The notes beneath the pieces are model-generated. The model had not been told where the DNA came from. It made no database searches and was given only the letters and a program-made list of their open reading frames with translations. A stretch of DNA of 64,000 nt from an uncultured Bacteroidales bacterium (lineage in GTDB: Bacteria; Bacteroidota; Bacteroidia; Bacteroidales; UBA932): positions 54,336 to 118,335 of the forward strand of contig CALUPG010000009.1 of assembly GCA_944322565.1 (NCBI GenBank), in the 5' to 3' direction. Of this stretch, positions 16,472 to 25,597 are shown piece after piece (within the stretch, counting starts at the first letter, position 1; every line of letters starts with the position of its first letter). Both the position numbers and the translations under genes were made by a program.

Positions 16472-18313
16472 ATGACTGACGCAGCCGTAGTAATCCCGAT
16501 ATACAAGAACAGTCTCTCCGAAAACGAAGAAATTTCATTGGAAAGATGCTTCCGCATACTCGGAAGGCATATGATAATATTTGCCGCTCCGGAAGGACTG
16601 GACATCAGCGGCATCACCAGCAGATGGACAAGTCTCTATCCTCAAGCCAGGACAGGGACTGAGCGGTTCGGCATAAAATATTTCGACGGCATCAGGGCAT
16701 ACAACAGGCTGGTACTCTCGGAGGATTTCTACAGAAGATTCGAGGAGTACCGGTACATCCTCATATACCAGACAGACGCGTTCGTGTTCAGGGACGAACT
16801 TGACCACTGGTGCGGCAAGGGCTACGACTACATAGGGGCACCGTGGCTTCCTCTCAACAGGAAATATGAAAATCCTCTCAGGAAGATGTGGCTGAAGACA
16901 TACCGCCATCTTTACCGGGGAAAGAATGCGGCTCACCACAAATTTCATCTGTATGAAGTCGGGAACGGAGGCTTCTCTCTCCGGAAAGTCAATAAATTCA
17001 TAGACATAACGCACAAATACAGAGAACAGATTGACAGGCAGCTTGCCGATGATGCGGAATTCTACCCTGAAGATCTTTGGCTGCTTCTGGAGCTGAAAGG
17101 GAAAGACAGGCTCCGCAAGCCCTCATACCGGGAAGCCGCGCAGTTTGCAGCCGAATGCCGGCCTGAATGGGCCATGAGAATCAACCATGGCAGACTTCCG
17201 TTCGGATGCCATGCATGGTACCACAGGCTGTACGCTGATTTCTGGGAAAAAATTATCCTGACAAAAGCATGGACAGAATCGGCACCAGACAGTCCGGTCA
17301 GAATGCGTCCGGAAACCGGGGAAAAGGACACAGGCGGAGGCAGGCCGGCTGTATCAGTCATTATTCCGGCATATAATGCTGAGACCTGCATCAGAAGATG
17401 CCTTGAGAGCGTTCTGGCGCAGACATACGGAGAGATGGAAGTCATAATCATCAACGACGGCAGCACAGACGGCACGGACAGCATTGTCAGAGAATATGCG
17501 GACAAAGACACAAGAATAAGGTACTTCGTCCAGGAAAATTCAGGGACGGCCGCCACAAGAGAACGCGGCATATACACGGCTACGGGGAAATATATCCAGT
17601 TTCTGGATGCCGACGACACATTCCGTGACAGAGACACGATATGCAGGCTGGTCATGGCCGCCGAAGAAAACGATGCTGACATGGTCCTGTCCCCGTTCAT
17701 CAGACGGGATGAAGCCAATCCGGACAAGGACAGGCTCTCCGAGATTCCGGACAAAGAGAAAATGTCAGGAACAGACTGTCTGAAGTACATGCTTGAAGGC
17801 AAGGCATACTGGGCCGTATGGACAAAATTCCACCGGAGGAGTCTCTATGCCCCTCACATGTCTTTCCCTGCGATAACACTCGGTGAAGATGTAATCATCA
17901 GCACACAGACGGCGATGCGGGCAAAGAATATAATCGCGGTCCGGTACCCTTCCGTAGACTATTACATCTGCCCCTCGTCTGTGACAATGCAGATTGACGA
18001 CAGGAAATACGGAGACTTCAGGATATACCTGCAGTGGCTATATACTTTCATTGAGAGCAACAATCTGCGGGAAATCCTTGGGGAAAAGACTCTTGCCCAC
18101 TTCCATCTCATCAACACCATGATGAGGATGCACTGGAAAAGACTGGACGGCTTCGGACAGGACATGGAAAAAGTCGTTCGGGACATCGGCCGGTTTCCGG
18201 AGCTGTGCCGGAACCTGTCAAGACGGGAAAGGCGAATCATGATGACCTGGAAACACTCTTCAGCTGCAGGCCGGCTGCTTATGAGACATTATATGAAACG
18301 GCGCAAAATATAG
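16472..18313 (+). CDS. Fused DUF5672 glycosyltransferase-like and family 2 glycosyltransferase
   Basis: Two domains are joined in 613 residues. Residues 1-270 match DUF5672, recognised from AVVIPIYK, LIYQTDAFVF, YDYIGAPW and the EVGNGGFSLRKV and EDLW segments; that family is treated as a glycosyltransferase-like fold. A linker rich in Pro, Glu and Gly leads to a GT2 domain from about residue 292 (AVSVIIPAYNAETCIRRCLES), with NDGSTDGT and the DxD FLDADDTF. The C-terminal part is basic. Both domains probably act in turn on one glycan. The exporter gene follows 41 bp later. Confidence 0.87.
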   Translation: MTDAAVVIPIYKNSLSENEEISLERCFRILGRHMIIFAAPEGLDISGITSRWTSLYPQARTGTERFGIKYFDGIRAYNRLVLSEDFYRRFEEYRYILIYQTDAFVFRDELDHWCGKGYDYIGAPWLPLNRKYENPLRKMWLKTYRHLYRGKNAAHHKFHLYEVGNGGFSLRKVNKFIDITHKYREQIDRQLADDAEFYPEDLWLLLELKGKDRLRKPSYREAAQFAAECRPEWAMRINHGRLPFGCHAWYHRLYADFWEKIILTKAWTESAPDSPVRMRPETGEKDTGGGRPAVSVIIPAYNAETCIRRCLESVLAQTYGEMEVIIINDGSTDGTDSIVREYADKDTRIRYFVQENSGTAATRERGIYTATGKYIQFLDADDTFRDRDTICRLVMAAEENDADMVLSPFIRRDEANPDKDRLSEIPDKEKMSGTDCLKYMLEGKAYWAVWTKFHRRSLYAPHMSFPAITLGEDVIISTQTAMRAKNIIAVRYPSVDYYICPSSVTMQIDDRKYGDFRIYLQWLYTFIESNNLREILGEKTLAHFHLINTMMRMHWKRLDGFGQDMEKVVRDIGRFPELCRNLSRRERRIMMTWKHSSAAGRLLMRHYMKRRKI

Positions 18314-18322
18314 AAAAACAAT

Positions 18323-18330
18323 TATATTTG
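18323..18330 (+). promoter_or_regulatory. -7 element before the ABC exporter gene
   Basis: TATATTTG matches the -7 consensus 25 bp before the ATG at 18355. A -33 box is not clear, and the gene may also be read from the upstream glycosyltransferase. Confidence 0.4.
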
Positions 18331-18354
18331 CAGTTTGTTTGACTTTCGCATGAG

Positions 18355-20187
18355 ATGAAAGAATTTTTGCAGATGATGAGGCGCTTTGTGGCGCCATATA
18401 AGAAATATCTTGTCGGAGCCGTGATTCTGAACATGCTTTCGGCGGTCTTCAACATATTTTCATTCACATTGATCATACCTATTCTCCAGATTTTGTTCAA
18501 GATAAATGACAAGGTCTATGAATTCATCCCGTGGGATGCCGCCGTGGACATAAAGGAGAAAGCCACAAACAATATGTACTTCTATGTGACCCAGCTCATT
18601 GACCAGTACGGAGGGTCAGTGACGCTGCTGGTTCTCGGACTTTTCCTCGGGGTAATGACTGCCCTCAAGACATCATGCTATTTCGGCTCTTCGGCGGTCA
18701 TGGTGCCTCTCCGCACAGGAGTAGTCCGGGACATAAGAATCACAGTCTACAACAAGATGATGCGTCTTCCACTGGGATTCTTCTCCCAGGAAAGGAAAGG
18801 GGACATAATAGCAAGGATGAGCGGGGATGTCGGGGAAATCGAGTATTCCATCACAAGTTCGCTTGACATGCTCATAAAAAATCCGATATTGATTCTCTTC
18901 TATTTCGGGACTCTGGTATTCACAAGCTGGCAGCTCACTCTCTTTACCCTGCTTGTCGTGCCCGGGATGGCATGGGGGATGAGCGCCATCGGAAAGAAAC
19001 TCAAGCGGCAGTCCCTTGAGGCCCAGTCAAAATGGAGCGACACCATGTCCCAGCTCGAGGAGACTCTCGGAGGGCTGAGAATCATCAAGGCCTTCATAGC
19101 AGAAGACAGGATGGTCGGAAGATTCACAAAGGTCAGCAACGAGCTCCGCAACGCATCCGGCAAAGTGGCCACAAGACAGGCACTCGCCCATCCGGTCAGC
19201 GAATTTCTCGGCACAATAATGATAATGATAGTGCTCTGGTTCGGAGGCACGCTGATTCTCAGCGACAAGGCCCCTATTGATGCGCCTACATTCATATTCT
19301 ATATGGTGATTCTATACAGCGTGCTCAATCCGCTGAAAGAATTCGCCCGCGCAGGCTACAACATTCCTAAAGGGCTTGCGTCAATGGAGAGAGTGGACAA
19401 GATTCTGAAAGCCGAGAATAACATAAAGGAAAGGCCTGATCCGATTGCGCTGGACGGGTTCGAAGACAAGATTGAGTTCAGGGACGTATGCTTCAGATAT
19501 GAAGGCGGGAAAGAGGTTCTCCGGCACATCAGCATGACTGTCCCGAAAGGAAAGACGGTTGCCCTCGTAGGACAGTCCGGTTCAGGAAAATCCACTCTCG
19601 TGGACCTGATTCCTCGATATCATGATGTCACATCCGGGGAAATCCTGATTGACGGAAAGAACATAAAGGATGTCCGCATAAGGGATCTCCGCAGCCTGAT
19701 CGGGAATGTCAATCAGGAGGCCATTCTGTTCAACGACACCATTTTCAACAATATTTCCTTCGGAGTAGAGGGAGCTACCATGGAGCAGGTCATTGCCGCC
19801 GCAAAAATTGCCAATGCCCATGATTTCATCATGGAAAAGGAAAACGGCTACGACACCAACATCGGAGACCGGGGAGGAAAGCTGTCCGGAGGACAGAGGC
19901 AGAGAATAAGCATAGCCCGGGCCATCCTCAAAAACCCTCCGATACTGATTCTTGACGAGGCTACATCTGCCCTTGACACGGAATCCGAAAGAATCGTGCA
20001 GGAAGCCCTTGACAGGCTCATGACCTCAAGGACAACAATCGCCATTGCGCACAGACTGTCCACAATCAAGAATGCAGATGAAATATGTGTAATGCATGAG
20101 GGGGAAATTGTGGAGAGGGGAACACACGAAGAACTTCTTGCACTTGACGGATATTACAAGAAACTCAACGACATGCAGACTCTGTAG
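18355..20187 (+). CDS. ABC exporter, MsbA-type fused permease and ATPase
   Basis: The 610 residues form one half-transporter: six membrane segments in residues 15-320, then an ATPase domain with GQSGSGKST (Walker A), LSGGQRQR (signature), LILDEATSALD (Walker B) and AHRLSTI (H-loop). Such homodimers flip lipids such as lipid A core or lipid-linked oligosaccharides across the inner membrane. The upstream glycosyltransferase suggests a glycolipid cargo, but MsbA proper cannot be told from other exporters by sequence alone. The VanZ gene begins at the next base after the stop. Confidence 0.9.
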   Translation: MKEFLQMMRRFVAPYKKYLVGAVILNMLSAVFNIFSFTLIIPILQILFKINDKVYEFIPWDAAVDIKEKATNNMYFYVTQLIDQYGGSVTLLVLGLFLGVMTALKTSCYFGSSAVMVPLRTGVVRDIRITVYNKMMRLPLGFFSQERKGDIIARMSGDVGEIEYSITSSLDMLIKNPILILFYFGTLVFTSWQLTLFTLLVVPGMAWGMSAIGKKLKRQSLEAQSKWSDTMSQLEETLGGLRIIKAFIAEDRMVGRFTKVSNELRNASGKVATRQALAHPVSEFLGTIMIMIVLWFGGTLILSDKAPIDAPTFIFYMVILYSVLNPLKEFARAGYNIPKGLASMERVDKILKAENNIKERPDPIALDGFEDKIEFRDVCFRYEGGKEVLRHISMTVPKGKTVALVGQSGSGKSTLVDLIPRYHDVTSGEILIDGKNIKDVRIRDLRSLIGNVNQEAILFNDTIFNNISFGVEGATMEQVIAAAKIANAHDFIMEKENGYDTNIGDRGGKLSGGQRQRISIARAILKNPPILILDEATSALDTESERIVQEALDRLMTSRTTIAIAHRLSTIKNADEICVMHEGEIVERGTHEELLALDGYYKKLNDMQTL

Positions 20188-20619
20188 ATGTCTGCCGGGG
20201 ACAAATCAAAGACATCGCTGATGAAACTGAAATTCACATGGCTTTCACGGGGACTCATGCTGCTGTATGCGATGACCGTATGTCTGCTGTGCTTCACTCA
20301 TTTTGACGGAAGCATCAACATGAATGAAGAATGGTTCGGCATAGGCAAGGACAAGATTGCACACTTCCTGATGTTCCTGCCTTTCCCGATACTGATGTAT
20401 ATGGCATTCCATACGCACCATGGCAATCCATGGAGACTGATAATATTCATGACCGTCACAATTCTCATCGGGGCCGGCTCCGGCGCCGGGATAGAACTTC
20501 TGCAGATGACAACAAAATACAGAAGCTGTGACATTCTTGACTTCAGGGCTGACTGCATCGGTCTGCTTGCAGGCAGTTTTCTTGTCATGATATATGCCGC
20601 AGTTTCAAGAAAATGGTAG
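20188..20619 (+). CDS. VanZ-family membrane protein
   Basis: The 143-residue protein has four predicted membrane segments and the VanZ pattern: FTHFDGSINM, then GKDKIAHFLMFLPFPILMY, GAGSGAGIELLQ and the late DILDFRADCIGLLAG. VanZ-like proteins are found near envelope genes and give teicoplanin tolerance in the named case, with no known biochemical role. The ATG directly follows the exporter stop, so it is surely co-transcribed. The amidase-like gene begins 4 bp after its stop. Confidence 0.85.
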   Translation: MSAGDKSKTSLMKLKFTWLSRGLMLLYAMTVCLLCFTHFDGSINMNEEWFGIGKDKIAHFLMFLPFPILMYMAFHTHHGNPWRLIIFMTVTILIGAGSGAGIELLQMTTKYRSCDILDFRADCIGLLAGSFLVMIYAAVSRKW

Positions 20620-20623
20620 AATC

Positions 20624-23600
20624 ATGAGAAAATGCATTTCCGGTGTGCTTGCAGCAGCCTTGATTATCATTGTTTTCCCTACATTTTCATGGAAATCCGA
20701 TGCGGCAATAAGGAAAAGCCGTATAGTATCGGACTTTGAGCCGGTATGCGATACCCTTGACTCACTGATTACCGCAAGGACAACCGTCGACGGAGAACTT
20801 GGACTCAAGGCAGTCATGAAGAGAGGCAATGTTCTTGACTTCTATTTTACCGTCAGCCTGAGTGACTGGCCATGGTCCGCCGGAGATGCAAAATGGTTCA
20901 CGAAAGAACTGAAAAAGCATTTTCCTGACAAATACAGAGCATTCAATATAGGAAATATTTTCAGCAACGGCATCAGGCTTGACAGACTTGTCACTCCGGA
21001 CCTGAGCTTCAACGGTTCACCAGCCGACTCTCCGCACAGGATTGACGGACACAGGGGAACAAGCGCTCCGATAGTGGAGAATCTGCAGAAGCCTCGGTTC
21101 AGCAACGGACTGGACAACAGGCACATCGCCTTATGGCAAAGTCACGGGAGATATTTTGAACAGTCCATGGACCGGTGGGAATGGCAGCGTCCGTGCCTGT
21201 TTCAGACAGCAGAGGACATCTTCACCCAAAGCTTTGTGCTCCCCTATCTTGTTCCTATGCTTGAAAATGCCGGGGCATGCACATTTCTTCCCCGCGAACG
21301 CGACGTACAGACCAATGAAATCATAGTTGACAATGACCCGTCTTTCGAAAGGATTCCCGGCACGGCATCAAGAGGGACAGGGCAATATTCCGAAACAGGA
21401 GACTGGGCAGATGCCGGGACGGGGTTCTGCGACTCCCTCATGACATACACAGGACTTGACAATCCGTTCAGCATGGGCTCGGCCAGAATGGCGGCAATCG
21501 ACAGAAAGAAAGGCGGCGGCTCTCCGGAAGCCAGATGGACCCCGGACATCCCTGAAAAAGGAGAATACGCCGTATATGTCTCATATAAATCATTGCCGGA
21601 AAGCACAGACAAGGCGGAATATGCTGTCAGGCATCTCGGCGGCATCAGCAGATTTGTCGTGAACCAGAAAATAGGGGGAGGGACCTGGATATATCTGGGC
21701 ACATTCATGTTTGACAAAGGCTCGGACGGATATGTATGCCTGAAGGCAGCCGGAGAGAAAAATGCTTCTGCAGCGAGAAGAACAGGAGGGGTCATCACCG
21801 CCGATGCCGTCCGGTTCGGCGGCGGAATGGGAAATATAGCCAGAAAAGTATTTGAAGACTCCACTGCCGTAGCAGAAGTATCCGGACTGCCCAGATTCGT
21901 TGAAGGCGCAAGATACTGGATGCAGTGGTCAGGCGTCGACACCACCGTATACAGCCAGAATGAGCAGAAAAATGACTATATGGACGACTTCATGTCAAGG
22001 GGTGCATGGGTAGGCTGGCTCAGCGGAGGCTCTCCGGCAAATCCGGAGGGAGAAGGACTGGGCATACCGATAGACCTGTCGTTCGGATTCCATTCAGACG
22101 CAGGAGTCACACCGAATGATTCCACGATAGGCACTTTGTCCATATATACCCTCAGATGTGACGGAAGCCGCAGATTGCCTGACGGAGAAGACAGGATGAC
22201 CTGCAGGGAATACGCAGACATAGTCCAAAGCCAGATTGTCAGGGACCTCAGAGCCCAGTATGACCCGATATGGAACAGAAGAAGCCTGTGGGACAGATCA
22301 TACAGCGAATCAAGGACACCGCCTGTGCCGGCCATGCTGCTTGAGATGATGTCACACCAGAACTTCTCGGACATGAGGTACGGACTGGACCCTGCATTCA
22401 GGTTCACCGTCAGCAGAGCCGTGTACAAGGGCATTCTGAAATACCTGAGCAACAGATACGGATGCAACTATGCAGTACAGCCCCTTCCCGTCAATTCGTT
22501 TGCAGTACGGTTCGCCGGGCCAGGGCAGAAAAGCGACACCAGGAAGACAGACCTCGCACAGGCCTCCACGCTGATTGAGCTCAGCTGGAAAGCCACGGCA
22601 GACACACTTGAACCCACAGCCGTCCCCCAAGGTTATATCCTGTATACAAGGGTTGACTCCGGGGCATTTGACAACGGACGTGTTCTAAAGGAATTCAAGA
22701 AAGAAAATGGAAAAATCCGTTTCACCACAAGGATAGAACCAGGACATATCTACAGCTACAGGCTCACTGCCTGGAACTCCGGAGGAGAGAGTTTCCCTTC
22801 CGAAACCCTCAGCATCGGGATTCCGGAGGACGACAGCACAAACAGCGCCTCCGGGGGGGACGGCACTACGGGCAAGAATGCTGCGGCATCCGGACCGGTG
22901 CTGGTAATCAACAATTTCAGCCGGGTATCAGCCCCTGTATCCTTTGACACTCCGCAGTATGCCGGATTCGACAACCGCATAGACAGTGGCGTCCCGTACA
23001 TCCGGGACATATCTTTCATGGGAGAAATGTACCAGTTCCGCAGAGACATGCCATGGACTGACGATGACAATCCCGGATTCGGGGCATCATCAGGAGACTA
23101 TGCCGGCAAAGTAATCGCCGGAAACACTTTTGACTATCCGTACATACACGGCAAAGCCATAATGAAGGCTGGAAGGCCTTTCTGCTCGGCCGGAGCGGAT
23201 GCCTTCGTATCCGACTCCACGCTTTCTGCAGGAATCAGGGACATTGACCTGATATGCGGAAAACAGGTCACAGTGAAGACCGGCTGCGGCACAATGCCTG
23301 ACAGATACAGGGTCTTCACTCCGGAAATGCAGCTTGCTCTCACAAGACATGCGGCTGACAGCGGCAACATACTCATATCCGGCTCCAAGATAGCCACCGA
23401 CATCTGGGACAGAGTCTATGAGGTGTCATGCGACAGCACTTTCCGGGCAGAAAGCATCAGATTTGCCGAAAATATCCTCGGATACAGGTGGATAACAGGC
23501 TTTGCCGGGAAAACAGGCGAAGTGAAATGGTCCGGAATCCCTGGCGAGAAAGGAAGACCGGCAGGCACAAGCCATACATCTGCAGACTCGGACAACTTCG

Positions 23601-23875
23601 GCTTCAACACAGACTACAGCAGCAGGATATACAGAGTGGAGGCACCTGACGGGATAGCACCCGTACATACGGAAAGCACCGGGCAGGACGCTGAAGCAGA
23701 CTCTGCGGATTCGGGGACCTTCCTCAAATACAAAGACAGCAATATTTCAGCAGGAACATGGCTTGATACCGGCAACAGAAAAGTAATAGCCATAGGATTC
23801 CCGCTTGAGACTATACTTCAGGAAGAAGCAATGGAGAGAATCATAGGGGAAGCGCTGGATTTCTTTGAGAAATAA
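20624..23875 (+). CDS. Secreted amidase_3-like protein split by a golvesin-type domain, with Fn3
   Basis: The start at 20624 is preferred over one 30 bp upstream (in the VanZ gene) because it gives a signal peptide (MRKCISGVLAAALIIIVFP). The catalytic fold resembles N-acetylmuramoyl-L-alanine amidase: zinc His174 in WQSHGRYFE, a Glu in TAEDIFTQ, His490 in GFHSDAG and Glu574 in LLEMMSH. Between them, residues about 225-455 form an inserted beta-sandwich of the golvesin/xanthan-lyase type (EKGEYAVYVSYK). An Fn3 domain (about 630-720) and an unassigned C-terminal domain follow. It likely acts on peptidoglycan or a glycan outside the inner membrane. The family is known from Bacteroidota; the activity is inferred. 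Confidence 0.75.
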   Translation: MRKCISGVLAAALIIIVFPTFSWKSDAAIRKSRIVSDFEPVCDTLDSLITARTTVDGELGLKAVMKRGNVLDFYFTVSLSDWPWSAGDAKWFTKELKKHFPDKYRAFNIGNIFSNGIRLDRLVTPDLSFNGSPADSPHRIDGHRGTSAPIVENLQKPRFSNGLDNRHIALWQSHGRYFEQSMDRWEWQRPCLFQTAEDIFTQSFVLPYLVPMLENAGACTFLPRERDVQTNEIIVDNDPSFERIPGTASRGTGQYSETGDWADAGTGFCDSLMTYTGLDNPFSMGSARMAAIDRKKGGGSPEARWTPDIPEKGEYAVYVSYKSLPESTDKAEYAVRHLGGISRFVVNQKIGGGTWIYLGTFMFDKGSDGYVCLKAAGEKNASAARRTGGVITADAVRFGGGMGNIARKVFEDSTAVAEVSGLPRFVEGARYWMQWSGVDTTVYSQNEQKNDYMDDFMSRGAWVGWLSGGSPANPEGEGLGIPIDLSFGFHSDAGVTPNDSTIGTLSIYTLRCDGSRRLPDGEDRMTCREYADIVQSQIVRDLRAQYDPIWNRRSLWDRSYSESRTPPVPAMLLEMMSHQNFSDMRYGLDPAFRFTVSRAVYKGILKYLSNRYGCNYAVQPLPVNSFAVRFAGPGQKSDTRKTDLAQASTLIELSWKATADTLEPTAVPQGYILYTRVDSGAFDNGRVLKEFKKENGKIRFTTRIEPGHIYSYRLTAWNSGGESFPSETLSIGIPEDDSTNSASGGDGTTGKNAAASGPVLVINNFSRVSAPVSFDTPQYAGFDNRIDSGVPYIRDISFMGEMYQFRRDMPWTDDDNPGFGASSGDYAGKVIAGNTFDYPYIHGKAIMKAGRPFCSAGADAFVSDSTLSAGIRDIDLICGKQVTVKTGCGTMPDRYRVFTPEMQLALTRHAADSGNILISGSKIATDIWDRVYEVSCDSTFRAESIRFAENILGYRWITGFAGKTGEVKWSGIPGEKGRPAGTSHTSADSDNFGFNTDYSSRIYRVEAPDGIAPVHTESTGQDAEADSADSGTFLKYKDSNISAGTWLDTGNRKVIAIGFPLETILQEEAMERIIGEALDFFEK

Positions 23876-23887
23876 ACACATAATGAG

Positions 23888-25261
23888 ATGACACAACGAC
23901 AAGCCGAAATAATAGGTCTTATCCAAAGAGAAGTCAAGCCGGCCCTCGGCTGCACGGAGCCGATTGCAGTTGCCCTTGCCGTTGCCAGAGCAGCAGAAAT
24001 CATCGGAGAAAAATGCAGCGAATGCAGACACCCGGACTGGCGTCTCAAGGCGGATTTCAGCATATCAGCGGAAGTCAGCGGGAACATCCTCAAGAACGGG
24101 ATGGGTGTAGGCATCCCCGGGACCGGAATGATCGGGCTGTACATTGCCTCAGCTTTGGGTGCAGCCTGCGGGGAATCGGAATACGGGCTTGAAGTCCTGC
24201 ATGACCTTTGTCCGGAAGCCATTGCCAGAGCCAAAGAACTTGTCGATGGCAAGAAGGTGAACATAACCTTGGCCGATACCTGCCACAAGCTGTATGTGAA
24301 AGCTACGGTGACTGTCTCCAACCCCGATACATCTGACATTTCCGCATCAGGAGCACCAGGAGAGCGGCACAGCGCGACAGCAGTCATCGAGGACGACCAC
24401 GACCACATTGTGGAGACATGGTTTGACGGCAGGATGCTGCAGTCCTCACGCAGAAAGACAGATGCTCCGGACGAAATCCCGGCAGAAGGAATTACCGGGA
24501 AAGACATCCCGATACAGGAAATATACGACTTTGCGACCCATGCCGCATTCGATGACATAAAGTTCATCCTTGAGTCTCGCACCCTCAACCTTGCCCTTGC
24601 CGAGGAAGGCATGCACGGAGACTACGGGCTCAAGGTCGGAAAGACCATCGGGAACAGCCGGTATGACGAGGTCTTCGGGAAAGACTTCATGAGCTACGCC
24701 ATGTCCCTCACCGCCGCAGCATCAGATGCCAGGATGGCAGGCTGCACTCTCCCTGCAATGAGCAACTCCGGCAGCGGCAACCAGGGAATCACAGTCACCA
24801 TGCCTGTAATCGCCTACGCCATCAGATACGGCACCGACGACGAGACCCTCGCCAGAGCCCTGATTCTGAGCCACCTCGTGGCAATCCACATCAAGGGCTA
24901 TCTCGGCAAGCTCTCCGCTCTCTGCGGCTGCGTGATAGCCTCGACGGGCTCAGCCTGCGGCATCACATGGCTCCGCGGAGGCAGCTACGCCCAGATATGC
25001 GCAGCCATCAAGAACATGATAGGCAACATCACCGGAATGGTATGTGACGGGGCCAAGGTCGGCTGCGCCCTGAAAGTGGCCTCCGGAGTCTCCGGAGCCA
25101 TCCAGTCGGCAGTCCTTGCCATGGAAGGCACCTGCATCTCGGAGCACGACGGCATCATTGAGAAAGACATCGAGAAGACCATCATGAACCTGGGACAGAT
25201 AGGCTCCGTCGGCATGCAGAATACAGACAACATGATTCTGGATATCATGGTCTGCAAATAA
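23888..25261 (+). CDS. cyuA: L-cysteine desulfidase / UPF0597 family protein
   Basis: The 457-residue protein belongs to the iron-sulfur cysteine desulfidase and serine dehydratase alpha-like family. The N-terminal GCTEPIAVALAVA holds the first cluster Cys, and later Cys are in MAGCTLPAMSNSGSGNQG, CGCVIASTGSACG and VCDGAKVGCALK. The reaction is cysteine to pyruvate, ammonia and sulfide. The E. coli member is CyuA (YhaM). It starts 12 bp after the amidase-like gene and is followed by a palindrome that can act as terminator. Confidence 0.8.
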   Translation: MTQRQAEIIGLIQREVKPALGCTEPIAVALAVARAAEIIGEKCSECRHPDWRLKADFSISAEVSGNILKNGMGVGIPGTGMIGLYIASALGAACGESEYGLEVLHDLCPEAIARAKELVDGKKVNITLADTCHKLYVKATVTVSNPDTSDISASGAPGERHSATAVIEDDHDHIVETWFDGRMLQSSRRKTDAPDEIPAEGITGKDIPIQEIYDFATHAAFDDIKFILESRTLNLALAEEGMHGDYGLKVGKTIGNSRYDEVFGKDFMSYAMSLTAAASDARMAGCTLPAMSNSGSGNQGITVTMPVIAYAIRYGTDDETLARALILSHLVAIHIKGYLGKLSALCGCVIASTGSACGITWLRGGSYAQICAAIKNMIGNITGMVCDGAKVGCALKVASGVSGAIQSAVLAMEGTCISEHDGIIEKDIEKTIMNLGQIGSVGMQNTDNMILDIMVCK

Positions 25262-25280
25262 AACAGACCTGCCATTCTGA

Positions 25281-25440
25281 AGCGCGCCCGGTGGACAGCA
25301 TTTTGGTGCTCCACCGGGCGCGCTTTTACAAGGTTTTCGCGCCCGACGGCATTTTGAAAATGCCATCGGCCATACTTTTGCGGGAAAATCACGGCCGGTG
25401 GACGCCATTTTACATATCCACCGGCCGTGACATGAACAGG
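25281..25440. repeat. Cluster of palindromic intergenic repeats (three units)
   Basis: Three similar units sit in tandem. Unit one (25281-25326) has arms GCGCGCCCGGTGGA and TCCACCGGGCGCGC around CAGCATTTTGGTGC and is followed by TTTTA. Unit two (about 25337-25371) has GCGCCCGACGGCATTTT and GAAAATGCCATCGGCC. Unit three (25391-25430) has CACGGCCGGTGGA and TCCACCGGCCGTG around CGCCATTTTACATA. Related copies occur at 32781-32830 and 51904-51960. The first unit may double as the cyuA terminator. Confidence 0.8.
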
Positions 25441-25519
25441 CTTTTAGTCCTTTGTTGCCGTTCCGCTGGCCACAGTTGATTACATCCATACCCTGGAATC
25501 TGTTAAATGATTATGCCGG

Positions 25520-25558
25520 ACAAAAAAGAGACCGGCATAAAACCGATCTCTTTTCTAT
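25520..25558 (-). terminator. Terminator of the PUL operon
   Basis: On the minus strand AAAGAGATCGG and CCGGTCTCTTT form an 11-bp stem with one mismatch around TTTTATG, followed by TTTG. It lies 40 bp after the DUF1735 gene. Confidence 0.75.
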
Positions 25559-25597
25559 ATTACAAGTTTTTGCTTGTATTTCCAGTATAAGGCTGCG

